The notes under the pieces: generated by a model | Database searches by the model: none | Told to the model about the DNA's origin: nothing | The model's input: the letters and a program-made list of their open reading frames with translations, nothing else | Source: a virus | Length of the DNA stretch: 25,022 nt | IMG/VR virus record: IMGVR_UViG_3300027899_000067 | Location: 1-25,022 of that record | Strand: one strand, 5' to 3' | Made by a program: the position numbers and the translations under genes | Shown here: positions 15,122 to 20,363 of the stretch, in pieces | How positions within the stretch are numbered: position 1 is the stretch's first letter | Layout of the letters: the number at the start of each line of letters is the position of its first letter

Positions 15122-15193
15122 ATGTGGACAACACCAGCAGCTACAGAAATGCGTTTTGGCTTTGAAGTTACAATGTACGTAATGAACAAGTAA
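15122..15193 (+). CDS. pqqA: PqqA-like PQQ precursor peptide
   Basis: This 23-residue peptide has the length and pattern of bacterial PqqA, the ribosomal precursor of pyrroloquinoline quinone (PQQ). It begins MWTTPAATEMRFG, and the core FEVTMY (14-19) holds Glu15 and Tyr19, the two residues that the radical-SAM enzyme PqqE crosslinks (with PqqD as chaperone) to build PQQ. The Trp2, Pro5, Arg11 and Gly13 positions are also family-like, and it ends NK where many bacterial versions end NR or similar. A strong AGGAGA site (15110-15115) sits 7 bases before the ATG, and a terminator follows 42 bp after the stop. No pqqBCDE genes are visible, so the host would have to supply the maturation enzymes. 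PQQ serves methanol and other dehydrogenases. Use by the phage to raise host PQQ supply is inference. Confidence 0.9.
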   Translation: MWTTPAATEMRFGFEVTMYVMNK

Positions 15194-15235
15194 TTCTAAA
15201 AAATTACATCCCTAGCGGTTTCGACTTCTAGGCGC

Positions 15236-15260
15236 AAAGGGGATCTTCGGGTCCCCTTTT
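15236..15260 (+). terminator. Rho-independent terminator after pqqA
   Basis: AAAGGGGATC and GGTCCCCTTTT form a 10-bp stem (one G-T pair) around a TTCG loop, ending in TTTT. It differs at one base of 24 from the terminator at 4432-4457. A shorter hairpin, CCTAG/CTAGG (15211-15232), stands between pqqA and this terminator. Confidence 0.92.
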
Positions 15261-15273
15261 GCTTGCCCGCTTG

Positions 15274-15281
15274 TATAAATA
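15274..15281 (+). promoter_or_regulatory. T4-type late promoter
   Basis: Exact TATAAATA box 14 bp after the terminator and about 113 bp before the secreted-protein gene. Transcripts from here would carry the structured leader at 15294-15382. Confidence 0.65.
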
Positions 15282-15293
15282 GATTTAATACGC

Positions 15294-15382
15294 ACTGTAC
15301 AGTAAGTACAGTCTATCGATCATGACCTGGACCGTTATGAACTGGGCGGGGTAACCAGTATAAAACCCCATAACTCATTCAT
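15294..15382 (+). promoter_or_regulatory. Structured 5' leader of the secreted-protein gene
   Basis: ACTGTAC (15294-15300) and GTACAGT (15306-15312) form a 7-bp hairpin. After it, CATGA (15321-15325) can pair with TCATG (15378-15382), GTTATG (15334-15339) with CATAAC (15369-15374), and GGGGT (15348-15352) with ACCCC (15365-15369), giving a nested stem; ACTGG (15341-15345) with CCAGT (15355-15359) is an alternative. The segment is richer in GC than its surroundings. I do not recognise a known riboswitch. Confidence 0.5.
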
Positions 15383-15393
15383 GGGAGATATAC

Positions 15394-15813
15394 ATGAAAA
15401 TTGCAGTATTAGCATTATTAGTGTCACTGTCGGCCCACGCTGAACCACCAAAAGAAATGTATATGGCAAATGACGCCGGTGGGTTTGTTGTATTAACGAT
15501 TGAACTATGTACACATAAAAATGTGGCTAAAGAATATCCATATAGAGCTTATGCAACAGAAGGTTCTGATGTTGTTATGCATGAGGGATGTTGGAGTACT
15601 CCAGATACTTCTGCAGTGCCAACTGAATTAATGGTAAAAGAAGAAGGGGCTGGACCTGCTCCTACTTTACGAGTTATCAAAATGGTAAATACTTGGTGGG
15701 TAGAAGGTGGTAAGGCTACATTCTTTCAATCTGCATTTTTACCACAAAAGAAAAGATACCTTAGTAATGGTACAATTGACACCACGTTAAAACCGATTAT
15801 AGTTAAACCATAA
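15394..15813 (+). CDS. Secreted/periplasmic hypothetical protein
   Basis: A 139-aa protein with a clear Sec-type signal peptide: MKIAVLALLVSLSAHA, with likely cleavage after the Ala at residue 16 (A-H-A then EPP). The mature part has two cysteines (Cys39 and Cys66) that could form one disulfide, in the contexts IELCTHKN and HEGCWSTP, and a WWVEGG motif near residues 96-101. It is predicted to be mostly beta. Export to the periplasm is well supported; function is unknown. A GGGAG site precedes the ATG. It sits behind a late promoter and a structured leader, so late expression is likely; roles in superinfection exclusion, lysis or envelope change are possible but only guesses. Its stop abuts the tmRNA promoter. 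Confidence 0.75.
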   Translation: MKIAVLALLVSLSAHAEPPKEMYMANDAGGFVVLTIELCTHKNVAKEYPYRAYATEGSDVVMHEGCWSTPDTSAVPTELMVKEEGAGPAPTLRVIKMVNTWWVEGGKATFFQSAFLPQKKRYLSNGTIDTTLKPIIVKP

Positions 15814-15842
15814 TGTACATTAATTCTTTATTGGTGTATAAT
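15814..15842 (+). promoter_or_regulatory. TGTACA-17-TATAAT promoter for the tmRNA
   Basis: TGTACATTAATTC at 15814 and TATAAT at 15837-15842, spacer 17 bp. The expected start near 15849 lies about 30 bases before the first tmRNA helix strand, fitting the 5' end of the acceptor piece. Confidence 0.85.
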
Positions 15843-15848
15843 AGTATT

Positions 15849-16250
15849 TAGATTGTTGTAGAAGCTCTAAAGTAATACATGTTGGACGGCGGTTCGATTC
15901 CGCCCATCTCCACCAAAAGCATATTGTCACTAAGGTCCCGTAAGGATTATGTCTTTAGCGCGATAGTATGCTTTTGATGGAGATGACAAGGTTCTGACAT
16001 CTCATCAGAAGTACTCCGGTCGGTGTGGGAGGGACACACAGATGGACAACACTAGGACACCGTTCGAATCGGAACTAGAGTACTTCTAATGGGGATGACC
16101 AGGTTTCGACAGCGTGGGATAGGATAAGAGTCAACACGTGGGATCACGTTAAATACAAAAAGATATAACTGCAAACGATGAGTTATTCGCATTAGCTGCT
16201 TAATGTAGCTTAGGGTTCGGTAGGTTCCTCGTAACAGAATACCTACCACT
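15849..16250 (+). ncRNA. ssrA: Circularly permuted two-piece tmRNA
   Basis: The acceptor piece comes first: T-arm stem GGCGG/CCGCC (15888-15904) with loop TTCGATT, then CATCTCC (15905-15911) and ACCA. The coding piece comes second: GGGGATG (16091-16097) pairs with CATCTCC to form the acceptor stem (one G-U), and CAGCGTG (16110-16116) pairs with CATGTTG (15878-15884) to form helix P2 (two G-U). A hairpin ACGTG/CACGT (16136-16149) lies where PK1 is expected. The tag frame is GCA at 16171 to TAA at 16203, encoding ANDELFALAA, close to known tmRNA tags. The piece ends in a GGTAGGT/ACCTACC hairpin (16219-16247). The order acceptor-spacer-coding is that of the permuted tmRNAs known from alphaproteobacteria, some cyanobacteria and some betaproteobacteria. 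tmRNA rescues stalled ribosomes with SmpB. End positions are approximate. Confidence 0.93.
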
Positions 16251-16269
16251 TTCTATAAAGGAGTAACAT

Positions 16270-16389
16270 ATGTTAGGAACTTTATTTTGGGTATTAGTTG
16301 GTGCATTTATTGGTTGGCATGTTGAGCAACCTGCATGGGCAAAAACATTGAAGCAAAAAGTTTTAGGACTTTTTCATAAAATTTGGTAA
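16270..16389 (+). CDS. 39-aa single-pass membrane protein
   Basis: This 39-residue protein has a strong AAAGGAG site (16257-16263) and begins with a hydrophobic helix (LGTLFWVLVGAFIGW, residues 2-16), followed by a basic amphipathic helix (WAKTLKQKVLGLFHKIW). This layout, with a G-W at the membrane edge and a QPAWA turn, is typical of small phage membrane proteins of unknown role. It directly follows the tmRNA coding piece with no terminator between them, so it could be carried on the tmRNA precursor transcript. Possible roles include a holin-like or membrane-associated accessory peptide; none can be proven from sequence. Confidence 0.72.
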   Translation: MLGTLFWVLVGAFIGWHVEQPAWAKTLKQKVLGLFHKIW

Positions 16390-16395
16390 TAGTGA

Positions 16396-16403
16396 TATAA
16401 ATA
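16396..16403 (+). promoter_or_regulatory. T4-type late promoter upstream of the heat-shock gene
   Basis: Exact TATAAATA box 6 bp after the 39-aa gene. Any transcript from it would include the two hairpins at 16427-16495 before reaching the Hsp20 gene at 16522. Confidence 0.65.
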
Positions 16404-16426
16404 TTAGTGCAATACAGGAAAGCACA

Positions 16427-16495
16427 TGGAACTGAGAGCCTGTATCTCGTTGAAGTTCCAGCTTTAAATCTATGCCTTCGGGGTAGATCTTTTTT
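16427..16495 (+). terminator. Two hairpins: leader, attenuator or small RNA end
   Basis: TGGAACT (16427-16433) pairs with AGTTCCA (16454-16460), with an inner GAGA/TCTC pairing. A second hairpin ATCTA/TAGAT (16468-16488) with TTCG loop is followed by six T residues (16490-16495), like a Rho-independent terminator. It lies after, not before, the late box at 16396. So it could be an attenuator in the Hsp20 leader, or the end of a small RNA of about 85 nt. Confidence 0.6.
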
Positions 16496-16521
16496 AAAAA
16501 CTCGCTTAATAGGAGAATAGT

Positions 16522-17061
16522 ATGAAAAATATAGCAACAGGTCGCGTGTCTTTTGGACCAATCCACCACAGTATCTTAGGTACATCATTAGGATACGATT
16601 CAATGTTCGATGAATTAGATCGAATTCTACAAGCTGCTGGTGCGTCTGGTAGTCAATCTGCAGAAAAATATCCACCCCACAATATCATCAAACTAGATGA
16701 ATATAATTATGTAGTAGAATTGGCAGTGGCTGGATTTTCTAAATCAGAAATTGATATCACTGTAGCAGATGGTCTCTTAACCATAAAAGGTGAAAAGAAA
16801 CCAACTGATGAAGAACTAACCTTCATGTCAAATGTAGATTATCTTCATAGAGGTATTTCTGCAAGAGCCTTTACCAAAACTATTCGCATTGTGGATACAG
16901 TTGAGGTATTGGGTGCAGAGTATGTTGATGGAATTTTGCGGGTTAAATTAGAGAATGTAATTCCTGAATCTAAGAAACCACGTAAAATTGATATTGTTGA
17001 CGGTAATTTACCATTAGTAGAACCGGTAAAAACTGAAAAGCAATTATTAGTCGAAGACTAA
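16522..17061 (+). CDS. Small heat-shock protein (Hsp20/IbpA-like)
   Basis: A 179-aa member of the alpha-crystallin family, holdases that keep unfolded proteins soluble. The N-terminal arm carries a FDELDRIL motif (about residues 34-41). The alpha-crystallin domain runs from about 50 to 155 with YPPHNIIKLDEYNYVVELAVAGF, then LLTIKGEKK, then YLHRGISARAFTKTI, then AEYVDGILRVKLENVIPE. The C-terminal tail has a KPRKIDIV segment where IxI-type contacts usually occur, and is longer than in E. coli IbpA. Hsp20 genes are a common cargo of marine T4-like phages and may help head assembly or host stress tolerance. An AGGAG site precedes the ATG. A structured leader and terminator-like hairpin lie upstream. 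Confidence 0.93.
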   Translation: MKNIATGRVSFGPIHHSILGTSLGYDSMFDELDRILQAAGASGSQSAEKYPPHNIIKLDEYNYVVELAVAGFSKSEIDITVADGLLTIKGEKKPTDEELTFMSNVDYLHRGISARAFTKTIRIVDTVEVLGAEYVDGILRVKLENVIPESKKPRKIDIVDGNLPLVEPVKTEKQLLVED

Positions 17062-17065
17062 CATT

Positions 17066-17083
17066 AGGGGGCTTCGGCCCCTT
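17066..17083 (+). terminator. Probable terminator after hsp20
   Basis: A GC-rich stem with a TTCG loop (AGGGGGC then GCCCCTT) begins 5 bp after the Hsp20 stop. The T-tract is weak (TTATATATA), so termination may be partial. Confidence 0.75.
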
Positions 17084-17098
17084 ATATATAATTATATT

Positions 17099-17308
17099 AT
17101 GAAAACTCGTATTAGCAAGAATTTAGTGTCATTTCCGATGGTTCGTCGGGGAGATTGGCATGTACAAGTTTCAATATATAAAGATGAGCAGTTAATGGTA
17201 GTAGCAAGTCATATATTTACTGAGCAATGTGTCATCAAAACGTTTGATAATAATGGTGAAGCAATAGCATTTATAAATTTTTTAGTTGAAAAAGGAAGTA
17301 ATTTATGA
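17099..17308 (+). CDS. Small hypothetical protein (69 aa)
   Basis: A 69-aa basic protein with a probable beta-hairpin (WHVQVSIYKDEQLMVVASHIF, about residues 18-38) and a C-terminal helix (NNGEAIAFINFLVEKG). It resembles small strand-strand-helix phage proteins of unknown role. It has no good ribosome-binding site: the bases before ATG 17099 are all A and T, so it may be read from a near-leaderless transcript started by the TATAAT at 17087-17092, or from a later start. It overlaps the next gene by four bases (ATGA), which supports the reading frame. Confidence 0.6.
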   Translation: MKTRISKNLVSFPMVRRGDWHVQVSIYKDEQLMVVASHIFTEQCVIKTFDNNGEAIAFINFLVEKGSNL

Positions 17309-17604
17309 GTAACATAGTATTATATCGTTTAAGTAGTGGTGATGAAGTAATTGCAGATGAGGTATCAGTAACTGCAGTGCAAAATGCAACAGTTATTGCA
17401 GATGCAATAGCTCTAGTATATCATCAAACAGAAAAAGGTGTATCAGTAGGATTTGCACCATTCATGCCACAATCAGATGGCAAAATTACACTGTTAAACC
17501 ATGACATTAGTGCAACATCTAGACCTAATGAACAAGTATTAAAAGAATACAATCGTATCTTTTCAAAGATTGAAATCGTTCCCGCCGGCGCAATTATTAC
17601 ATAA
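17305..17604 (+). CDS. Sm-like (LSm-fold) phage protein
   Basis: A 99-aa protein of the Sm-like family described from marine phages. It opens IVLYRLSSGDEVIADEV (Sm1-like strands), continues with GVSVGFAPFMPQSD and ends with a PNEQVLKEYNRIFSKIEIVP helix and strand, a pattern shared by those proteins. It is a distant paralogue of the gene at 7000. Sm-like rings typically bind RNA; the natural ligand of the phage proteins is unknown to me. The start overlaps the upstream stop (ATGA) with GGAAG before it, indicating coupling. A TGTACA promoter follows it. Confidence 0.7.
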   Translation: MSNIVLYRLSSGDEVIADEVSVTAVQNATVIADAIALVYHQTEKGVSVGFAPFMPQSDGKITLLNHDISATSRPNEQVLKEYNRIFSKIEIVPAGAIIT

Positions 17605-17620
17605 AAAGTGTAAATAAGTG

Positions 17621-17649
17621 TGTACATTAATTAGTTTATTTGATATAAT
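17621..17649 (+). promoter_or_regulatory. TGTACA-17-TATAAT promoter (long TTAATT form)
   Basis: TGTACATTAATTAG at 17621 and TATAAT at 17644-17649, spacer 17 bp. It drives the 106-aa gene and the DNA ligase. Confidence 0.84.
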
Positions 17650-17686
17650 AGTATCATAAATTAATTAAATGAGAAGGAAATAAATT

Positions 17687-18007
17687 ATGTCAACATTTCA
17701 TCAATCAGGTTTTAACTTCGACGGTATGTATCTTTCATACACTACAGTAGAAGGTCAAAGAAAGTTTGTAGCACGATTCAAAACAGGTGGTATGGCTTCA
17801 TTCCGTAACTTCTTGATCAAGAATTTCTCTATTGAGGAATACTTTGCTAAAGCTGAAGCAAATATGTCTCCACTTGAAATCCTTGCTGCAAAAGGTTATG
17901 TAACTCCAAGGACTGCTAAGCTTCTTAAAAGTCTTGGTTACCAACCAACTGTTGAAGGCCAAAAAGCTTATATTCAATCTCAAATCAATAAAATAAGATC
18001 TTTATGA
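17687..18007 (+). CDS. Hypothetical protein upstream of DNA ligase
   Basis: A 106-aa protein with an N-terminal beta section (FDGMYLSYTTVEGQRKFVARFKTG, about residues 12-35) and a helical C-terminal half (MSPLEILAAKGYVTPRTAKLLKSLGY, about 60-85), which may be a small helix-turn-helix-like or SAP-like unit. I do not recognise the family. An AAGGAA site precedes the ATG, and its stop overlaps the ligase start (ATGA, 18004-18007), so the two are translationally coupled. That coupling suggests a role near DNA joining or repair, which is inference. Confidence 0.72.
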   Translation: MSTFHQSGFNFDGMYLSYTTVEGQRKFVARFKTGGMASFRNFLIKNFSIEEYFAKAEANMSPLEILAAKGYVTPRTAKLLKSLGYQPTVEGQKAYIQSQINKIRSL

Positions 18008-19299
18008 ATTTAAATTCTTTCTTTAACGAACTAGCCGGGAACCCATCTCGGCTATTTAAAACCGCTAAATTACAAGAGAACGAGGGCAATGAGTTACTTC
18101 GAGAAGTAATTCGTTTGGCTTTAGATCCATTCACCCAGTTCTATCAACGTAAGATCCCAGAATATACACCAAACACTGGCAACACGGCGTCTCTTGGTGC
18201 TGTTCTTCCGGGATTGTTTGACCTTTCCCATAGACTGGTAACCGGTCATGCTGCAATCCATCATCTACAAATGATGTTAGAAGCAGTATCAGAAGATGAT
18301 GCAAAGGTTATTGAACGGATCATTAAGAAAGATTTGAAATGTGGTGTATCTGTTGCTACTGCAAATGATGTATGGATGGGTCTAATTAGAGAGTATCCAG
18401 TTATGCTCTGCTCAGCCTTTGATCAAAAGTTAGTTGATAAAATAGAATTCCCTGCTTATGTTCAGTTAAAAGAAGATGGGATGAGATTCAATGCTATTGT
18501 AAGAGATGGCAAATGTGAATTCAAATCTCGTAATGGTAAGACTCTAGATCTACTTGGTAACCTTGAAGATGAATTTGTTGCCATGGCAGATTTTGGTGAT
18601 TATGTATTTGATGGCGAACTATTAGTTAAGACGGACGGTAAAGTTGCTGATCGCCAAACTGGTAATGGGATACTATCAAAAGCAGGCAAAGGAACCATAT
18701 CCGAAGAAGAAGCCAAGTTAGTTACTGCTACCGTTTGGGATGTAATTCCTTATGCATTCTTCACCGATGGCCATTGCCCAGTTTTATATTCTACTAGATT
18801 TGATAGACTAAAACAGTGTATTGAAAATGCTAAACCAAAACGTGTTGAAGCAGTTCCTTCTCTTATGGTAGATTCGTTAGATGAAGCCAAAGCAATATTT
18901 GAACAGTACCTAATTGATGGCAAAGAAGGTATTATTCTTAAGACTCTAAACGGTGAATGGGAAGACAAACGTTCTAAAAATCAGATTAAATTTAAAGGTG
19001 AACTTGAATGCGACTTAAAAATAGTCGGTCTAGAGGAAGGATCTGGAAAGTACCAAGGGAAACTTGGATCTCTCGTTTGCGAAAGCTTAGACGGATTAAT
19101 CAAGGTGAACGTGGGAAGTGGCTTAACGGACGAGCTTCGTTCAAGTTTAAACTCCGAGGATTATATTGGTCGCGTCTGTTCGATTAAGTACAATGCACGG
19201 ATTAAAAATAAAGACGGAGGTGAGTCTCTATTCCTACCAATCTTTGTTGAAATACGGGATGACAAGACTGAAGCAGACAGTTCAACTGGTATAAAATAA
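18004..19299 (+). CDS. 30: ATP-dependent DNA ligase (gp30-like)
   Basis: At 431 aa it is a slightly short version of T4 gp30 (487 aa), the ligase that seals Okazaki fragments and repair nicks. The nucleotidyl-transfer motif I is KEDGMR, with the AMP-accepting Lys156, close to Lys159 of T4. Motif III is in VFDGELLV (about residues 202-209), motif IV in KEGIILK (about 309-315), and motif V in QIKFKGELECDLKI (about 327-340). A C-terminal OB-fold (GSGLTDELRSSL and IKYNARI blocks) completes the enzyme. The N-terminal region (residues 1-140) is the helical DNA-binding part seen in the T4 group. Start overlaps the upstream gene. Confidence 0.95.
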   Translation: MNLNSFFNELAGNPSRLFKTAKLQENEGNELLREVIRLALDPFTQFYQRKIPEYTPNTGNTASLGAVLPGLFDLSHRLVTGHAAIHHLQMMLEAVSEDDAKVIERIIKKDLKCGVSVATANDVWMGLIREYPVMLCSAFDQKLVDKIEFPAYVQLKEDGMRFNAIVRDGKCEFKSRNGKTLDLLGNLEDEFVAMADFGDYVFDGELLVKTDGKVADRQTGNGILSKAGKGTISEEEAKLVTATVWDVIPYAFFTDGHCPVLYSTRFDRLKQCIENAKPKRVEAVPSLMVDSLDEAKAIFEQYLIDGKEGIILKTLNGEWEDKRSKNQIKFKGELECDLKIVGLEEGSGKYQGKLGSLVCESLDGLIKVNVGSGLTDELRSSLNSEDYIGRVCSIKYNARIKNKDGGESLFLPIFVEIRDDKTEADSSTGIK

Positions 19300-19302
19300 T
19301 TG

Positions 19303-19331
19303 TGTACATTAATTCTTTTATTTGATATAAT
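19303..19331 (+). promoter_or_regulatory. TGTACA-17-TATAAT promoter (long TTAATT form)
   Basis: TGTACATTAATTC at 19303 and TATAAT at 19326-19331, spacer 17 bp, just after the ligase stop. It serves a run of four small genes and the exonuclease. Confidence 0.84.
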
Positions 19332-19364
19332 ACTATATACGAATCGAAAAAAGGTGAGAATATT

Positions 19365-19565
19365 ATGGTAACTCTTGAAGCATTTAAGAAACAAAAGCGA
19401 TATTTTGATTTAGATAGTAAAATAGATATAGAACTTTATCGCCAATTCCTAATGAATGGTAATAAATGGGGATCAAGCACATGCCCATTTATCCTTGAAT
19501 TCCCATACCTAACAACACCTGATATGATTAAAGACAAATTAGTCAGAAAGTTCCTTAAGGTATAA
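19365..19565 (+). CDS. Small hypothetical protein (66 aa)
   Basis: A 66-aa protein with the pattern FKKQKRYFDLDSKIDIELYRQFL, then WGSSTCPFILEFPYLTTPDMIKDKL. Proteins with this FKKxKxYFD opening and CPFxLExPYL centre recur in T4-like phages as conserved proteins without assigned function. No membrane segment or signal is seen. An AAAGGTGAG site precedes the ATG. It is the first gene after a TGTACA promoter and is followed by the next gene after one base, so it is probably expressed early in a small operon. Confidence 0.72.
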   Translation: MVTLEAFKKQKRYFDLDSKIDIELYRQFLMNGNKWGSSTCPFILEFPYLTTPDMIKDKLVRKFLKV

Positions 19566-19566
19566 T

Positions 19567-19773
19567 ATGGATACAGTTGACTTAGTTAAAAAAATTCGTG
19601 CTCGTTCTGCTCAACGCCGAGATATTATGTGCGAGTATGGCGATCAAGATGATATATGTGACTTATTAGATGCTGCAGCAGATCAATTAGAAGCATTAGA
19701 TATGAAAGTGTATATATCAAAAGCACAAAATGGATTATATCGGGAGGCACTATATGATGACTGCAGAGGTTAA
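19567..19773 (+). CDS. Small hypothetical protein (68 aa)
   Basis: A 68-aa acidic, mainly helical protein. The middle (DICDLLDAAADQLEALDMKVYI, about residues 29-50) resembles the DLLxxAADxIExL helices found in many small phage proteins of unknown role. An AAGG site precedes the ATG. Its last 20 bases overlap the start of the next gene, whose ribosome-binding site (GGGAGG) lies inside this gene, so the two are coupled. No function can be assigned. Confidence 0.65.
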   Translation: MDTVDLVKKIRARSAQRRDIMCEYGDQDDICDLLDAAADQLEALDMKVYISKAQNGLYREALYDDCRG

Positions 19774-20173
19774 TGAAGATGGTTATCTAATATTTCCAGA
19801 AGGACTAATTGAAGGTCTTGGTTGGAAAGTAGGAGATAATATTAATTGGACTGATAACGGTGATGGGAGTTGGACTATGTCAAAGCAAGAAACAGAATTT
19901 GTACTAGTAGAAGCAATAGGGCAATTTCGTATGCGTTATGTAGTAGAAGTACCAGTTGGCAAAAAGGAATGGGCTGAGGATGTAGTAACCATGAACCAAG
20001 CAAAAGAGTTTTCTCAACAGAGTCTTGGTGAAATGATTATTAGTTCACGCGTTATTCCTAACGAAGAGATTATCCCGTTATGTGATGAGGATAATGATTA
20101 TATTAAAACCTGGGCGGATGATCAGAAATTAAATGCATTTGTTACCAATATTAAAGACTATGAAAATGTTTAA
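19754..20173 (+). CDS. AbrB/SpoVT-like domain fused to a phage domain of unknown function
   Basis: A 139-aa protein in two parts. Residues about 2-45 (EVNEDGYLIFPEGLIEGLGWKVGD then NGDGSWTM) match the swapped-hairpin AbrB/MazE/SpoVT pattern, usually a DNA-binding or dimer module. The rest (FVLVEAIGQFRMRYVVEVPVG, KEFSQQSLGEMIISSRVI and PLCDEDNDY blocks) is a phage-conserved domain I cannot name. I chose ATG 19754 (19757 is equally possible) because GGGAGG at 19742-19747 is well spaced; the frame opens further upstream at 19730 without a site. A regulator is plausible but not shown. The next gene starts inside its last codons. Confidence 0.65.
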   Translation: MMTAEVNEDGYLIFPEGLIEGLGWKVGDNINWTDNGDGSWTMSKQETEFVLVEAIGQFRMRYVVEVPVGKKEWAEDVVTMNQAKEFSQQSLGEMIISSRVIPNEEIIPLCDEDNDYIKTWADDQKLNAFVTNIKDYENV

Positions 20174-20354
20174 ATACTTTACAACACAAGACAATAAATC
20201 AGTGGCGGTTAATCCGTTGCATGTTATGTCTATTACTGAATACCAAATGGGTAAACAATACCCTAAATCTGTTATCTTAAGCCTAACTAATGGCGATAAG
20301 ATTACAATTACGGATAATTACCTTGAAGTAGTAGCATCACTCTCTTTAACTTAG
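20160..20354 (+). CDS. Small hypothetical protein (64 aa)
   Basis: A 64-aa beta-rich protein: FKYFTTQDNKSVAVNPLHVMSITEY, then SVILSLTNGDKITITDNYLEVVASL. This strand-turn-strand layout, with an NGDKxxI turn, resembles small FlbD-like or PH-like folds common in phages; no function is known to me. ATG codons at 20160 and 20166 are both possible and overlap the end of the preceding gene. The ribosome-binding site is weak, so coupling to the upstream gene is likely. Confidence 0.6.
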   Translation: MKMFKYFTTQDNKSVAVNPLHVMSITEYQMGKQYPKSVILSLTNGDKITITDNYLEVVASLSLT

Positions 20355-20363
20355 GAATATATT

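Noticed and set aside
15122-15193. Chance short frame rather than pqqA
   Set aside because: The match covers length, Trp2, Pro5, Arg11, Gly13, Glu15 and Tyr19 together with a strong ribosome-binding site and terminator, which is more than chance would give.
15888-15915. A stand-alone tRNA ending in CCA
   Set aside because: There is a T-arm and acceptor strand but no D-arm or anticodon arm upstream; the partners lie downstream in the tmRNA coding piece.
16007-16087. A tRNA inside the tmRNA spacer, suggested by the 10-bp stem and a TTCGAAT loop
   Set aside because: The T-stem has only three pairs, no proper anticodon arm can be drawn and no CCA follows; it is better described as a spacer hairpin.
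16307-16675. Antisense reading frames across the 39-aa gene, leader and hsp20 start
   Set aside because: They run against clear + strand genes and hairpins, have no ribosome-binding site, and read as low-complexity translations.
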